Of a stretch of 56,708 nucleotides of DNA, positions 19,361 through 28,964 are shown in pieces. Source of the DNA: Gemmatimonadaceae bacterium. GTDB taxonomy: Bacteria; Gemmatimonadota; Gemmatimonadetes; Gemmatimonadales; Gemmatimonadaceae. The stretch is from positions 1-56,708 of the forward strand of contig JADGQS010000005.1 of the NCBI GenBank assembly GCA_017881585.1, in the 5' to 3' direction. Position 1 is the first letter of the stretch. The number at the start of each line of letters is the position of its first letter. The notes beneath the pieces were generated by a model, which was not told the DNA's origin, did not search any database, and worked only from the letters and a program-made list of their open reading frames with translations. The translations under genes were made by a program, and so were the position numbers.

Positions 19361-19831
19361 TCACGCCGCTTCGGCACCGTGGATCACGCGCATGAACTCG
19401 TCGGCGGACGCCGAGGCCAGCAGCGCGTCGCGCGACTCGGGATTGTGCATGAGCCGCGCGATGCGCGAGAGCAGCTTCACATGCAGGCCGCTCGCCGCCG
19501 CAGGGGTGAGCACGAGGAACGCGACCCGCACGGACGAACCGTCGAGGGCGACGTAATCCGGGACTTCACCCACGATTCCGGCGGCGATGCGCAGCTCCGG
19601 CACGAGATCGGTCCGGCCGTGCGGCACGGCCAGCCCTCCGCCCAATGCCGTGCTCACCTGGCTCTCGCGTGCCTCGACGACGTCAAGAATGCCGCCGACG
19701 GTAGTCTCGTCGGCATCGCCGACGGCCAGACGGACGAGTTCGCGCAGAAGTTCGGCTTTGGAGTGGCTGCCGAGCGGAACGCGTACGCGCTCCGTTGAAA
19801 GCAGCTCGCTGAGCAGCAGGGAAAGCTCCAA
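19361..19831 (-). CDS. ptsN: PTS IIA-like nitrogen-regulatory protein (PtsN family)
   Basis: 156 residues with the EIIA-Ntr fold. The phosphorylated histidine is in GGGLAVPHGRTD (about residue 70), after ILDVVEARESQVSTALG. The domain ends with HVKLLSRIARLMHNPESRDALLASASADEF. No other PTS gene is nearby, so it is probably regulatory and not a sugar transporter. The only upstream start available is a TTG at 19831 with a weak ribosome site, so the exact N-terminus is uncertain. It heads the operon that runs down to the methyltransferase. Confidence 0.85.
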   Translation of the reverse strand: MELSLLLSELLSTERVRVPLGSHSKAELLRELVRLAVGDADETTVGGILDVVEARESQVSTALGGGLAVPHGRTDLVPELRIAAGIVGEVPDYVALDGSSVRVAFLVLTPAAASGLHVKLLSRIARLMHNPESRDALLASASADEFMRVIHGAEAA

Positions 19832-19887
19832 GGGCGTGAAAGAGCGTTAAATATAAGCAGCACAGACACTTGGTGGTAGTCGAAGGG

Positions 19888-19917
19888 TTGCCCAAACTAC
19901 TATAGCCCAACTAACTT
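19888..19917 (+). promoter_or_regulatory. Candidate leaderless promoter of the outer-membrane protein gene
   Basis: TTGCCC (19888-19893), an 18-base spacer and TAACTT (19912-19917) lie 6 bases before the ATG at 19924. No Shine-Dalgarno is visible, so transcription would start at the initiation codon. The 92-base divergent region also has to hold the ptsN promoter, for which the A/T-rich stretch 19847-19856 is a weak candidate. Confidence 0.5.
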
Positions 19918-19923
19918 AACTCA

Positions 19924-20820
19924 ATGCGGCGTATAGTGTTCACTGTCCTCACCCTCAGCCCCTTGGCCGCATGGGGGCAGTCCGGTGAAATCCCGGGACG
20001 GGACCTCTTGACCTTCCCGGTCGGACTGACGGCGGAGGCGCCGGCGCTCGGCACCACGGCGGGAACCGGCCTGTGGAATCCCGCCACCGCCCTGCTGCCC
20101 GACGGGTTCCATTGGCGCCTATCGGCTGCGGCGATGAACGCACCCTCGGACATCGCCGTGGCGGCGCAACTGTTCTCCGTAGCCGCGGAGTGGCGACGCA
20201 CGACGTTCGGGTTGAGCGTCACGCGTGCGTCGGTCTCGAACATCCTTCGAACCGATACCGACCCGCAGAGCATCGGCAATCCGGTCCCGTACGGCACGAC
20301 GGTGATCTCCCTCGCGGCCGCTCGCCGTCTCACGCCGAACCTGAGTGTGGGCGTCGCGGTCCGTGAGCGGAACGGGTCGCTCGATGACGTGAGCCGCAGC
20401 GCGGTATCGGTGGACGCCGGCGTGATCGCGGAGCATCTCACGCGCTTCGACGTGCGGATTGGCGCGTCGAGCTTTCTCCTGAGTCCGGGGGCGGCCGCCA
20501 GCGAGCGGGCGAGCTGGTTGTTCGGCGCGGACGCCCGCGTGGCCGGCCCGGACAGCGTGCACGGCGTCCGTGTCGGCTACTCGCTGCAGGTGGCGCAGAG
20601 CCTCTTCACCGAACACTACCTGTTCGCAAGCGCCCGCTGGGACGACTGGGAGGTGCGCGGCGGACCGGTGCAGACGGACATTTACGGCGGCGCGAACTTC
20701 CGCGTGCGGCTCGGCATCGTGCTGCACTATGCCGGATACAACATCGGCGTGGCACGCGAAGACGGCGTGAACGGACTCGCGCCCACGTATCAATTCTCGC
20801 TCAGTTCGCTTCTCAAATGA
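19924..20820 (+). CDS. Secreted outer-membrane beta-barrel-like protein
   Basis: 298 residues with a signal peptide (MRRIVFTVLTLSPLAAWGQS, cut near residue 19). The mature part has alternating strand-like segments, aromatic-rich turns, and LTAEAPALGTTAGTGLWNPATALLPDG near the N-terminus, which resembles the start of PorV/FadL-type barrels. It ends YQFSLSSLLK; barrel proteins often end in a strand, although the last residue is not Phe. Function unknown. Its stop overlaps the rlmN start (ATGA). Confidence 0.55.
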   Translation: MRRIVFTVLTLSPLAAWGQSGEIPGRDLLTFPVGLTAEAPALGTTAGTGLWNPATALLPDGFHWRLSAAAMNAPSDIAVAAQLFSVAAEWRRTTFGLSVTRASVSNILRTDTDPQSIGNPVPYGTTVISLAAARRLTPNLSVGVAVRERNGSLDDVSRSAVSVDAGVIAEHLTRFDVRIGASSFLLSPGAAASERASWLFGADARVAGPDSVHGVRVGYSLQVAQSLFTEHYLFASARWDDWEVRGGPVQTDIYGGANFRVRLGIVLHYAGYNIGVAREDGVNGLAPTYQFSLSSLLK

Positions 20821-21884
20821 CGGCCGCCGCGCGTACCAACCTGCTCGACCTGACGCCCGCGGAGGCGGAGTCGGCGCTTCGCGCGTTCGCGGAATCGCAC
20901 GGCGTGCCCGCGTACCGGGGGAGCCAGGCTGCACGCCGACTGTGGGGGAGTGTTCCCGCCGCGACGTTCGAAGACATGACGGACCTCCCGAAGGGCTTCC
21001 GCGTGCTCCTCGCGGAGCACTTCGACATGCCGCGCCTCGCGCTCGCCACCGAGCAGCAATCCTCCGACGGCACGCGAAAATTTCTCTTCACGATGCACGA
21101 CGGACAGGCGATCGAGACCGTCGCAATCCCCGACGGCGACCGCATGACCTTCTGCGTGTCGTCGCAGGCGGGCTGCGCGCTCCAGTGCTCCTTTTGCGCG
21201 ACCGGCGCGATGGGTTTCGCACGGAACCTCGCGCCGCATGAGATCGCGGGTCAGGTGCGGGAGCTGGCGATGCTCAGTCCGCCGCTCTTCGCGACGAACG
21301 TCGTGTTCATGGGAATGGGCGAGCCGCTCATGAATTGGAAATCCGTGGACACGACGCTCACGATCCTGAACGATCCCAGGGGATTCGGCATCGGCGCGCG
21401 CCACATCACCGTGTCGACGGTCGGATGGCTCCCCGGGATCGAGGCGCTGGCCGCGCGGAAGGAACAGTTCCGGCTGGCGATCTCGGTGCATGCGCCGACC
21501 GACGCGCTGCGCGCGACGCTCATGCCGGTGAACACGAAGTTCCCCCTCGGCGACGTGATTGACGCGGCCGCGGCATTCGACCGTCGCGTGACGTTCGAGT
21601 ACGTGATGCTCGGCGGCGTGAACGACACGCCGGCGATCGCGACCGAACTCGCCGCGCTCGCGCGCCGCTGCAGGGCGTTCGTGAACCTGATTCCGCTGCA
21701 TCCGGGCGGTGCCATGGGGTTCGTCCCGACTTCGCGGGAGGCGATCGGGGCGTTCGCGCGGCAGCTGCGCTCGCACGGCGTGGAAGTGGCGATCCGGAAG
21801 AGCCGCGGTGTGGATATCGCGGCGGCGTGCGGCCAGCTACGGGTAGAGCGGCTCCAGCGGCGGCGTCCAGTTCCGGCCGACTAG
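20817..21884 (+). CDS. rlmN: Dual-specificity 23S rRNA/tRNA methyltransferase RlmN
   Basis: 355-residue radical SAM enzyme. The iron-sulphur motif CALQCSFC (CxxxCxxC) is preceded by FCVSSQAGC, and NVVFMGMGEPLMNW is the GGE-type SAM motif. The two RlmN mechanistic cysteines are consistent with the Cys in SSQAGCALQ and the one in RGVDIAAACGQL near residue 342. It makes C2-methyladenosine at 23S rRNA A2503 and tRNA A37. The 3' end overlaps the convergent LytR_C gene by 48 bases. Confidence 0.93.
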   Translation: MTAAARTNLLDLTPAEAESALRAFAESHGVPAYRGSQAARRLWGSVPAATFEDMTDLPKGFRVLLAEHFDMPRLALATEQQSSDGTRKFLFTMHDGQAIETVAIPDGDRMTFCVSSQAGCALQCSFCATGAMGFARNLAPHEIAGQVRELAMLSPPLFATNVVFMGMGEPLMNWKSVDTTLTILNDPRGFGIGARHITVSTVGWLPGIEALAARKEQFRLAISVHAPTDALRATLMPVNTKFPLGDVIDAAAAFDRRVTFEYVMLGGVNDTPAIATELAALARRCRAFVNLIPLHPGGAMGFVPTSREAIGAFARQLRSHGVEVAIRKSRGVDIAAACGQLRVERLQRRRPVPAD

Positions 21885-22289
21885 GACGGTCAGGTCGAGG
21901 AAGCGCGAGCTGTCGGGCTGCTGCTCGATGTGCGCGCGACCCATCGCCTGGGCGGCGAGGGCGGCCCAGGCGGCGTGACCCGCGCGATCGAGGATGCGCG
22001 TGGTGTCGGCGCGCTCGCTCGAGTTGCCGAAGAAGACCACGTCGAATCCCGCGTCGCGCAGCACGAGCATCGCGCGCCGCGCGAGACCCTTCGTGTCCGT
22101 CGCGTTGAGCACCTCCACCCTGATGTGCGCTCCGGCGGGAACGACGTGCTCGACGGCGCGCTTCGACGCGCGCAGCCGCGGCCCCGAGCGCAGGTAGAGT
22201 CTCGCGATCGCCCCGCACGCGATGAGGAGCGCCGCGATGAGCACGATCCAGCGCCCGATCTTCTTGCGTCCCCGCACGCGGCCGTTCAC
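21837..22289 (-). CDS. Membrane-anchored LytR C-terminal-domain protein
   Basis: 150 residues from a GTG that overlaps the upstream stop. A basic start (RGRKKIGR) leads into one transmembrane helix (WIVLIAALLIACGAIARLYL, about 12-31). A LytR_C domain follows: HIRVEVLNATDTKGLARRAMLVLRDAGFDVVFFGNS. This domain is usually found behind LytR-CpsA-Psr phosphotransferases but here stands alone, outside the membrane. Next to yqeK-like genes in other bacteria it is of unknown role, probably in the envelope. Confidence 0.75.
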   Translation of the reverse strand: MNGRVRGRKKIGRWIVLIAALLIACGAIARLYLRSGPRLRASKRAVEHVVPAGAHIRVEVLNATDTKGLARRAMLVLRDAGFDVVFFGNSSERADTTRILDRAGHAAWAALAAQAMGRAHIEQQPDSSRFLDLTVLVGRNWTPPLEPLYP

Positions 22290-22843
22290 GCTCCGCTGAC
22301 CGAGTTCCAGAGCACGATGCTCTCGGGAAAGAGCGGCTTCCCTTCCCTCAGCGTCCACTCGAGGCGCATGCGCACGACCTGGCGGAACACGCCATCGAAG
22401 TCGCGCGGCAGGAGCGAGGAGAGAAAGCCGCGGTCGTGCCGCAGGAATCCGCGGCCGGGCTCGAGAAAATCCGCCATGAAGAGCGCCCGCCCCGTCTGAT
22501 CCCACGCGGCGTTGCCGACGGTATGCCAGCGCACCGCGAGCAGGACTCCGGTACGCGTCTCACCCTCTCGCTCGAGACGCGCGGCGGCGGCGGGTCCGTG
22601 CAGCACGCCGGCGGGGGAATCGGCGAACGCGGTACCGCGAACCATCTGGCGCAACTCCGCCTCGGGCGCGTCGCGCAGCGCGTCGTGCAGGCGGCCGGCG
22701 TCGTGCCAGGCCTGTGCTTCGCCGGACGTCAGCGACATCTCCGCGGCCCACCGGTCGAGCAGCGCCGTGACGCGGGCGATGTGCGCGCGGCGCTTCTCGC
22801 TGACTTGCGCCCACGAGGGGAGCTGCAGCGCGGCGGGTTCCAT
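22286..22843 (-). CDS. YqeK-like HD-domain hydrolase
   Basis: 185 residues. The HD motif appears as AGRLHDALRDAP (about 50-61), followed by VLHGPAAAARL, VRWHTVGNAAWD and LFMADFLEPGRGF. This order (HD, LHGP, HTxG, ADxxEPGR) is that of YqeK, the symmetrical diadenosine tetraphosphatase family. The sequence is divergent and the protein could act on another nucleotide. The start overlaps the chemoreceptor-like gene by one base (TGATG). Confidence 0.7.
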   Translation of the reverse strand: MEPAALQLPSWAQVSEKRRAHIARVTALLDRWAAEMSLTSGEAQAWHDAGRLHDALRDAPEAELRQMVRGTAFADSPAGVLHGPAAAARLEREGETRTGVLLAVRWHTVGNAAWDQTGRALFMADFLEPGRGFLRHDRGFLSSLLPRDFDGVFRQVVRMRLEWTLREGKPLFPESIVLWNSVSGA

Positions 22844-24942
22844 CAGGCGACGTTGGTGATGCGGTGCGCGAGGTCGTTGAGGCTCGTCACGATCTCGCGC
22901 AATCCGTTGATCGCGCCCTCGAGGCCGCGCAGCGCTTCCGCCTGGTCGACGGCGCTCGAGGTCACGTCCTCGGCTCCGATGCGGTTGCGGCCCGCGATCT
23001 CCGACACGCGCGCGACGCGGTCGAGCAGCACCGTAAACTCGTTCTGCTGTTCGCTCGACGTGACCGCGATGCGCTGCGCGCTCTGGGCGCTCTGCGCCGT
23101 GGACTGCACGATCTGCTCGAGGGCGCCCCGGGAGGATTCGGAGAGCTGCTCCACGTCGGACACCAGCGCCTGTCCGCTCGACATCTGCTGTGCGACGCTG
23201 CGCATCTGTGCCTCGAAGCGGAACAGGATCTCACCGGCCTCGTCGCTCGCGCGCCGGCTCTCTTCCGCGAGCGCGCGCACTTCCTCGGCGACGACGGCGA
23301 ACCCGCGCCCTTCCACGCCCGCTCGCGCCGCCTCGATCGCCGCGTTCAGCGCGAGCAGGTTGGTCTGGTCGGCGATCTGCGAGATGATCGCGATGAAGTC
23401 GGTGATGCGGCGCGTGCTCTTGGCGAGCGCGTCGATCTGCCCGGCGCTCTCGCCCACGAACTTCTTCGCCGCGACCAGCCGCTCGATCGCCGTTCCGATC
23501 TTCTCGCGGTTCGTCACGGCGATGTCCGTCGCGCTTCGGCTCGCGCCCGCGGCGTCGCGCGCGTCGCTCACGACCCGTCCTGTCGCCTCGAGCAGCGCCT
23601 GCGTCATCTCGAGGCTCGACTGGACCTGCTCCGCCTCCTCCGAAATTCCGCGTGTGATTCCCGCGACGGTGCGCGCGACCGCCTCGCCGCCGCCCCGCAG
23701 CGTGCGCGCCGACTCGGTCAGCGTCTCGAGCTCGCGCGTGATGCGCGAGACGGTGTCGAGCAGCGGATTCCGGAGGTAGTGGATGTGCAGCGTCGTCGCC
23801 AGCTGGTTGGCGAAGCGGCGCACGAGCATTGCTTCCTTCGGGCCGTAGGCGTTCGGCTTGTGATGCTCCAGCTCGAGCACGCCCATGACGCGATCGCCGA
23901 AGCGCAGGCGAATCGTGACGGCCGAGCGCACGTCGGGTTTGGGGCGGTCCACGCGTGCGTCTCGTGCGGCGTCGAGCACGATGACGGGTTCGGCGTCATC
24001 GATCGCGAGCGCGCGCAGAGTGGCGCCGTAGGGATCCGCTGTCGCGGGAAGCGGCAGGAGTCCCTCGCCCCCGCGGTAGATCACGAGTTCGCGGTCGCCT
24101 TCCGTGCGCGTGATGCGCAGTGTGCGCCAGTCCACGAGGCGGTGCGCAAGCGATTCGATGCGCCAGATCGCATCGGCGAGACCGCGATCGCTCGAGACGA
24201 TCTGCTCCATCGCCAGGATCGTGTTGAGTTCCTCGGCGGCGATCGACTCCTCGATGATGAGCTTGAAGAGCAAGCCGCCGAAGCCGAGCACCAGCGCGAC
24301 GACCGCGCTGCTCGCGACGCCGACCAGCTGCAGCGCGCCGACGAGCACGGAGACGCCGGCCGCGCCCGCGCCGTACGAGAGCACTTCGTAGCGCAGGAGG
24401 AGTGAGCGCTCGTCGGGCAGCAGCTTCCCGCGCACGAGGAGCGAGAAATAGAGCAGCCCGCGGCTCAGCACGAAATGCATGACGAAGAACAGCGTCATCG
24501 CCGGGATGAACTCCGGCCCCGTCGCGGCGGGATTGGCCGGGTCGATGGTGACCGCCGCCCACGCATAGAATCCGTACGCGGCGAACAGCGCGAGCGACTC
24601 GCGCCCCGCGTTGATCCACGCGACGTTCACGCTCTTGCCGAGCAGCAGCGTGTCGCACGTCATCAGGCCGACGAAGAGCGCGACGGCCGCGGTGGACGGC
24701 CCCGCCATGAGCGCGCCGCCCGTCGCGACGATCCCCAGCAGGTTGACCGCGGCGTACTTCGTGATGGGGAGCTGGAACCTCCGGAACCCGATCGTGGCGC
24801 CGGCCAGGGCAACGAACATCGCCGCGTGGAACGCCCAGCCGTGTCCCCGCCAGCTCGCGTCGTAATACGATCCCACGAACAGCAGCACCGTTCCGGCCAG
24901 CGGCATGAGCCGCGCGTACAGTGCCACGAGGCGCGAGATCAC
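22843..24942 (-). CDS. Chemoreceptor-like protein with membrane domain, GAF domain and MCP signalling domain
   Basis: 699 residues. Residues about 10-235 hold a series of six or so hydrophobic helices (for example [48 protein letters not shown]) with no large periplasmic loop, so sensing is in the membrane or cytoplasm. A GAF domain (about 245-390) includes [16 protein letters not shown]. The MCP module (about 400-690) has the conserved tip [20 protein letters not shown] and [18 protein letters not shown]. No cheA or cheW is nearby. It sits directly after trpA in a coupled run. Confidence 0.85.
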   Translation of the reverse strand: MISRLVALYARLMPLAGTVLLFVGSYYDASWRGHGWAFHAAMFVALAGATIGFRRFQLPITKYAAVNLLGIVATGGALMAGPSTAAVALFVGLMTCDTLLLGKSVNVAWINAGRESLALFAAYGFYAWAAVTIDPANPAATGPEFIPAMTLFFVMHFVLSRGLLYFSLLVRGKLLPDERSLLLRYEVLSYGAGAAGVSVLVGALQLVGVASSAVVALVLGFGGLLFKLIIEESIAAEELNTILAMEQIVSSDRGLADAIWRIESLAHRLVDWRTLRITRTEGDRELVIYRGGEGLLPLPATADPYGATLRALAIDDAEPVIVLDAARDARVDRPKPDVRSAVTIRLRFGDRVMGVLELEHHKPNAYGPKEAMLVRRFANQLATTLHIHYLRNPLLDTVSRITRELETLTESARTLRGGGEAVARTVAGITRGISEEAEQVQSSLEMTQALLEATGRVVSDARDAAGASRSATDIAVTNREKIGTAIERLVAAKKFVGESAGQIDALAKSTRRITDFIAIISQIADQTNLLALNAAIEAARAGVEGRGFAVVAEEVRALAEESRRASDEAGEILFRFEAQMRSVAQQMSSGQALVSDVEQLSESSRGALEQIVQSTAQSAQSAQRIAVTSSEQQNEFTVLLDRVARVSEIAGRNRIGAEDVTSSAVDQAEALRGLEGAINGLREIVTSLNDLAHRITNVA

Positions 24943-25709
24943 CGTGCCTCGTCGAGCGCCGCGCGCAGGGTACGGGTGAGCGCGGCCGCCTCGCTCACGC
25001 TTCGGCCGGCGGCCTGCACGATCGCGCTGCCGACGACGATGCCGTCCGCGAGCGCCCCCACCGTGCGCGCATGCTCGGGTGTCGAGATGCCGAAGCCCAC
25101 GCAGATCGGGAGTGAGCAGACCGATCGCAGCGTCGCGATGGACGCCGGCAGCGTCGATGCGAGTTCGGCGTGCATTCCGGTCACGCCGAGCCGGCTGATG
25201 AGGTATACGAACCCCCGTCCGTGTCGCGCGATCTCCGCCATCCGGTCGCGGGGCGTGGTGGGTGCGACGAGGCGAACGAAGTCGAGCGGGCCCGCGCCGA
25301 ACCAGGCCTCGCGTTCCGCGTCGGCGCCGACCGGCAGGTCGGTCACGAGCACTCCGCTCACGCCGGCGTCATGCGCCCGCTCGAGGACCCGCGGGCCAGC
25401 GGCGATGATCGGATTCAGGTACGAGAAGAGCACTACGGGGATATCGAGCTTCGCCTCGGCCACGAGCCCGAGCGCGCCGTCGAGCGTCATTCCCTGCTCG
25501 AGCGCCTGCTGCGAACTGGCCTGGATGACGGGACCGTCGGCCACGGGATCCGAGAACGGCACGCCGATTTCGAGTACGTCTGCGCCCGCGTCCGCGAGAC
25601 CGCGCATCAGGTCGAGGCACCGCGCGCGATCCGGGTGGCCCGCGGTCACGTAACAGACCAGCGCCCGGCGGCCCGCCGCGCGCAACGAGGCGAATCGTTT
25701 GCTCAGCAC
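24939..25709 (-). CDS. trpA: Tryptophan synthase alpha chain
   Basis: 256 residues from a GTG at 25709, one base after the HD-GYP stop; an earlier in-frame start would extend into that gene. The catalytic Glu and Asp lie in [18 protein letters not shown]. Later landmarks are [21 protein letters not shown] and [10 protein letters not shown]. TrpA splits indole-3-glycerol phosphate and passes indole to TrpB. Two signalling genes separate it from trpB, although all are translationally coupled. Confidence 0.95.
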   Translation of the reverse strand: MLSKRFASLRAAGRRALVCYVTAGHPDRARCLDLMRGLADAGADVLEIGVPFSDPVADGPVIQASSQQALEQGMTLDGALGLVAEAKLDIPVVLFSYLNPIIAAGPRVLERAHDAGVSGVLVTDLPVGADAEREAWFGAGPLDFVRLVAPTTPRDRMAEIARHGRGFVYLISRLGVTGMHAELASTLPASIATLRSVCSLPICVGFGISTPEHARTVGALADGIVVGSAIVQAAGRSVSEAAALTRTLRAALDEAR

Positions 25710-25710
25710 G

Positions 25711-27198
25711 TCAGAGGAAATAGTCGCCGATGCGAATGCCGTAGCGATCCGGGTCCGCGGTCTTGATGATCGTGCGCCTGAAGCTTCCGGCCTCATCCTG
25801 TTCGGCGAGGTCCACGAGTGCTCCGGGATGACGCACGTTGCCGAGCTCGTCGCTCACGATCAGCGCGTTCGGGCGCGAGACCATTTCAGGGTTCGCGTTC
25901 GCGGAATGGACGATCGCGAGCTCGAACGTGTCGAGTACCACGAACGTCCCCACGGGATAGATGCCGAGGAGGTTGACGAACGCCTTCACGATCACGGGGT
26001 CCATGCCGCGGCGCGCGTTGTCGCGCATCTCGCCGAGCACGGCGGCCGGATCCATCGGCTCGTTCTGGTAGGCGCGGCGCGACGTGGCGGCGTCGAAGCC
26101 GTCGGCAACCGCGACGATCTTGCTGTAGAAGCCGATCGCCTTCGTGCGGAGCGAGCGCGGATAGCCGGTGACGTCGCGCTTCATGTGATGTTCGTACGCC
26201 ACGACCATCGCGCGATACGGGAACTCCTGCTGCTCCTTCACCTGGAACAGCGCGAGGAGCCCGAGCCACGGATGCGCGGCGATGGCGCGCCACTCCTCGT
26301 CGCTGAGCAGGTCGGGCTTGTTCAGGACGTCGACGGGAACGCGCGACTTGCCGATGTCGTGGAAGAGCGCGGCGAACCCGATGTCGTACAGCTGGAGCCG
26401 CGTGAGCCCGAGCCGCCGCCCGAGCGCGACGGAGAAGATGCAGACGTTCACCGAATGCGTGAACGTGTAGTCGTCGTAATCGCGAATGGTCGTGAGACCG
26501 ACCAGCGAGGTCTCGTCGGCGAGGATCTGGTCGACGATGCCCTGCACCACGCGCTTGACCTTCTTGATGTTCGGGCTCTGGCCCATGCGCACGGAGTTCA
26601 TCACGTTCTTCGTGGCGGACACCGATTGCGCGAACGTGCGCTTGGCGGCCTCCTTCGACTGCACGCGAACCTTCTGGTCGTCCTCCGACTCGACGGGCGG
26701 CGACACCTCGAACGCGAGCACGCCCGTGTTGTCGAGACGCTTCTGCAGCAGGGCGAACCGCATCTCGGGCCCGTCCCCCTGCGGCGCGAGGAGGAACGAG
26801 AGGAAGACCGTCCAGTCGCGCGACGACGGCTTCGCCTTCACGCGCAGTACGCCGACGCCGCACGCGCGGCACAGCGCGAGCAGATAGCTGAAGGTCGTGT
26901 AGTTGTCGAGGTCGAGCCGCAGGCGCGTGGAGTTCACGAAGATGAACTCGCCCGATACGCGGAACTCGAGGTCGCCCTCGGCGTCGCGCAGCTCCTCGGT
27001 GACGGCCGTGAGCTCATCGAGGCCCTTCTGCACGACCGGGTTCTCGATCGGGTACATCCGGATGCTGCGCAGCGAGCCGTAGAGCGCCATGATGAAGTTG
27101 CGCCCGACCGAACGCGTGTAGCCCTCACCGCCCTTCTCGCCGACCACCGGCTGCTGCGAGCTGATGCGTGGACGAATGACCTGCGACGGGCGGTTCAT
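25711..27198 (-). CDS. HD-GYP domain protein
   Basis: 495 residues from the ATG at 27198, which overlaps the HEAT-protein stop as ATGA. The C-terminal region (about 235-420) is an HD-GYP domain: FTHSVNVC, ALFHDIGKSRVP, AHPWLGL, EHHMKRDVTGYP and IVAVADGFDAATSRRAY. HD-GYP proteins usually hydrolyse cyclic di-GMP; the metal-binding HD and the GYP are intact, so it is probably active. The N-terminal 230 residues are not recognised (RNFIMALYGSLRSIRMYPIENP near residue 33). It is coupled to the HEAT-repeat gene, so the two products may act together. Confidence 0.85.
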   Translation of the reverse strand: MNRPSQVIRPRISSQQPVVGEKGGEGYTRSVGRNFIMALYGSLRSIRMYPIENPVVQKGLDELTAVTEELRDAEGDLEFRVSGEFIFVNSTRLRLDLDNYTTFSYLLALCRACGVGVLRVKAKPSSRDWTVFLSFLLAPQGDGPEMRFALLQKRLDNTGVLAFEVSPPVESEDDQKVRVQSKEAAKRTFAQSVSATKNVMNSVRMGQSPNIKKVKRVVQGIVDQILADETSLVGLTTIRDYDDYTFTHSVNVCIFSVALGRRLGLTRLQLYDIGFAALFHDIGKSRVPVDVLNKPDLLSDEEWRAIAAHPWLGLLALFQVKEQQEFPYRAMVVAYEHHMKRDVTGYPRSLRTKAIGFYSKIVAVADGFDAATSRRAYQNEPMDPAAVLGEMRDNARRGMDPVIVKAFVNLLGIYPVGTFVVLDTFELAIVHSANANPEMVSRPNALIVSDELGNVRHPGALVDLAEQDEAGSFRRTIIKTADPDRYGIRIGDYFL

Positions 27199-28964
27199 CC
27201 GGCGCCTCCTTTCAGGGCGCGGTTCACCGCGTTGCGCACCACGACGTCCTTCTCGGACATGGCTTTCTGCAGCGCCTGCTGCGCACGCGCGGTGCCGATG
27301 CGGCCGAGCGCGATGGCGGCACAGGCGCGGAACTCGGGATCTTCCTTCTTCGAGAAGAGGCCGCTCTTCGGGTTGAGCAGCTCGTCGAGCCACGGCACGC
27401 CGCCGTCGCCGCAGAGCGAGCCGTACAGTTCGAACATCGAGAGCCGTTCCGTGCGGTCCGCCTCGCGGATCTGGTTCGCCTTGACGAGCGCGGTGACTTT
27501 CGAGAGCGCCGGCTTGTACGCCTTCTGGCCGAGCGCCTTGATCGCCGCGACGCGCACGTCGCGGTCAACGTCCTCGAGTGCCTTCTCGAGCGCCTGCATG
27601 GCGCCCGGCGTTCCGATTTCCACGAGCGCACTCACCGCGGCGAGGCGCAGGTCGCGATTCGGCTCGCTCAGCATCTTGCCGAGCGCCGGAACCGCGGCGG
27701 CGGTCTTCAGTCCTCCCGCGCGCTTCACCGCTTCCATCGCGACGGCGCCTTCCGCTGACGAGATGAGCTTCACGAGCTCACCCGTGTTCGATACGGCGAG
27801 CCGTTCCGCCGCGCCCTCGAGGAGGGGGCGCAGTTTCGCGTTCTGCGTGGAGGCGAGCCAGCCGAACACCGTGCCGAGCGCCGAGGCGCGCAGCTGCGAG
27901 AACAGTTCCTCGAGGTCCGTACGCGGCGGAAGCGATTCCGATTCGTCCATCGCCTGCAGCAGTTGCGAGAGCACGGCCGGGTCGCTCAGCCGGTCGGGCA
28001 GCCCTGCCATCCGATCGCGAAGCTCCGGCGAGAGATCCTTCGCCCGTTCGAGCACGGTCCCGATCTCGCGCAGGAGAAACGCGACGGTCGAGAACTGGCG
28101 GCCGGCGAGCAGGTGCAGCGTCAGCGCGTCGAGGTTCTGCGTGACTTCCTGCCGGATCGACGGGTCGGTCTGCAGCTCGAACACGTCGAGCAGGCCCGTG
28201 AGCACGGTGCGCCGCAGGTCGGTCGCGTACTCGCGCTCCGTCTCGCGCCGCAGATAGGAGACTTCTTCCGCGTCGAGGAAGTAGAGCGTGGAGTCGAAGT
28301 CTTCCATCTTCACGATCCCGCCCGGCGACTGCTTGATTTCCTCGTCGGCGCCGCCGGCGTCGGCTGCCGCGTCGGCTGCCCGGCGGGCCTCTTCGATCGC
28401 GAGGCGCGGGTCCTCGACGACCGCGCCCTGCTCGACGGGCCACCGTCCCGCCTCCGCGGACGGATCGATCGGAATGCCCGCTTCGCTCGCGACTTCGACG
28501 TAGCGATACGTGAGGTGCGCGAACTCCTGTTCCCAGAGGAGGGTGATGAGGTCGTCCTCGTGCGAGGCGGCCTTGCGCACGCGCGGGATGATGTCGAGCA
28601 ACAGCTCGAGTTCCGGTCCCTCGAACCCCGGGCTCAGCGTGACCTCGCGCAGACCGTCCTTGTAGAACGTCCACGGGAGCGAGTCGGACGCCCGCTCACG
28701 CTGTTCGTGCACGGGGAGGTCGAACCAGATGAATTTCAGGTCGGTGACGGAGAGCGAGAGTGAATCCGTCTCCGCCCAGATCGGTACGAACGACGCGCGC
28801 AGCGTGTCCACCGCCTTCAGGTACGTGGGGTTGTTGTGCAGGTACAGCTGATGCGCGCGAACCGTCTTGTCGAGCTGGCGCAAGAGTTCTTCCACGAGCG
28901 CCGGACTGAAGGGCGGTTCGCGGCGCTCCGGCTCTTCCGTGGGGACGGGAACGGCGTTCGACAT
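27195..28964 (-). CDS. HEAT-repeat scaffold protein
   Basis: 589 residues from the ATG at 28964, which overlaps the trpB stop (TGATG); a GTG one codon upstream is also possible. The C-terminal third (about 390-589) is a run of helical HEAT/PBS-lyase-type repeats (for example AVPALGKMLSEPNRDLRLAA and ALEDVDRDVRVAAIKALG). The first 350 residues are mainly helical and acidic, including RAADAAADAGGADEEIKQ, with no recognised domain. No signal or membrane segment. HEAT repeats bind proteins; the coupled HD-GYP gene is the obvious candidate partner. Confidence 0.75.
   Translation of the reverse strand: MSNAVPVPTEEPERREPPFSPALVEELLRQLDKTVRAHQLYLHNNPTYLKAVDTLRASFVPIWAETDSLSLSVTDLKFIWFDLPVHEQRERASDSLPWTFYKDGLREVTLSPGFEGPELELLLDIIPRVRKAASHEDDLITLLWEQEFAHLTYRYVEVASEAGIPIDPSAEAGRWPVEQGAVVEDPRLAIEEARRAADAAADAGGADEEIKQSPGGIVKMEDFDSTLYFLDAEEVSYLRRETEREYATDLRRTVLTGLLDVFELQTDPSIRQEVTQNLDALTLHLLAGRQFSTVAFLLREIGTVLERAKDLSPELRDRMAGLPDRLSDPAVLSQLLQAMDESESLPPRTDLEELFSQLRASALGTVFGWLASTQNAKLRPLLEGAAERLAVSNTGELVKLISSAEGAVAMEAVKRAGGLKTAAAVPALGKMLSEPNRDLRLAAVSALVEIGTPGAMQALEKALEDVDRDVRVAAIKALGQKAYKPALSKVTALVKANQIREADRTERLSMFELYGSLCGDGGVPWLDELLNPKSGLFSKKEDPEFRACAAIALGRIGTARAQQALQKAMSEKDVVVRNAVNRALKGGAG

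Noticed and set aside
25699-28257. An 852-codon open frame on the plus strand opposite the HD-GYP and HEAT genes
   Set aside because: It is rich in Arg, His and Glu with no domain, and mirrors the codon pattern of two well-supported minus-strand genes. High GC makes such long antisense frames common.
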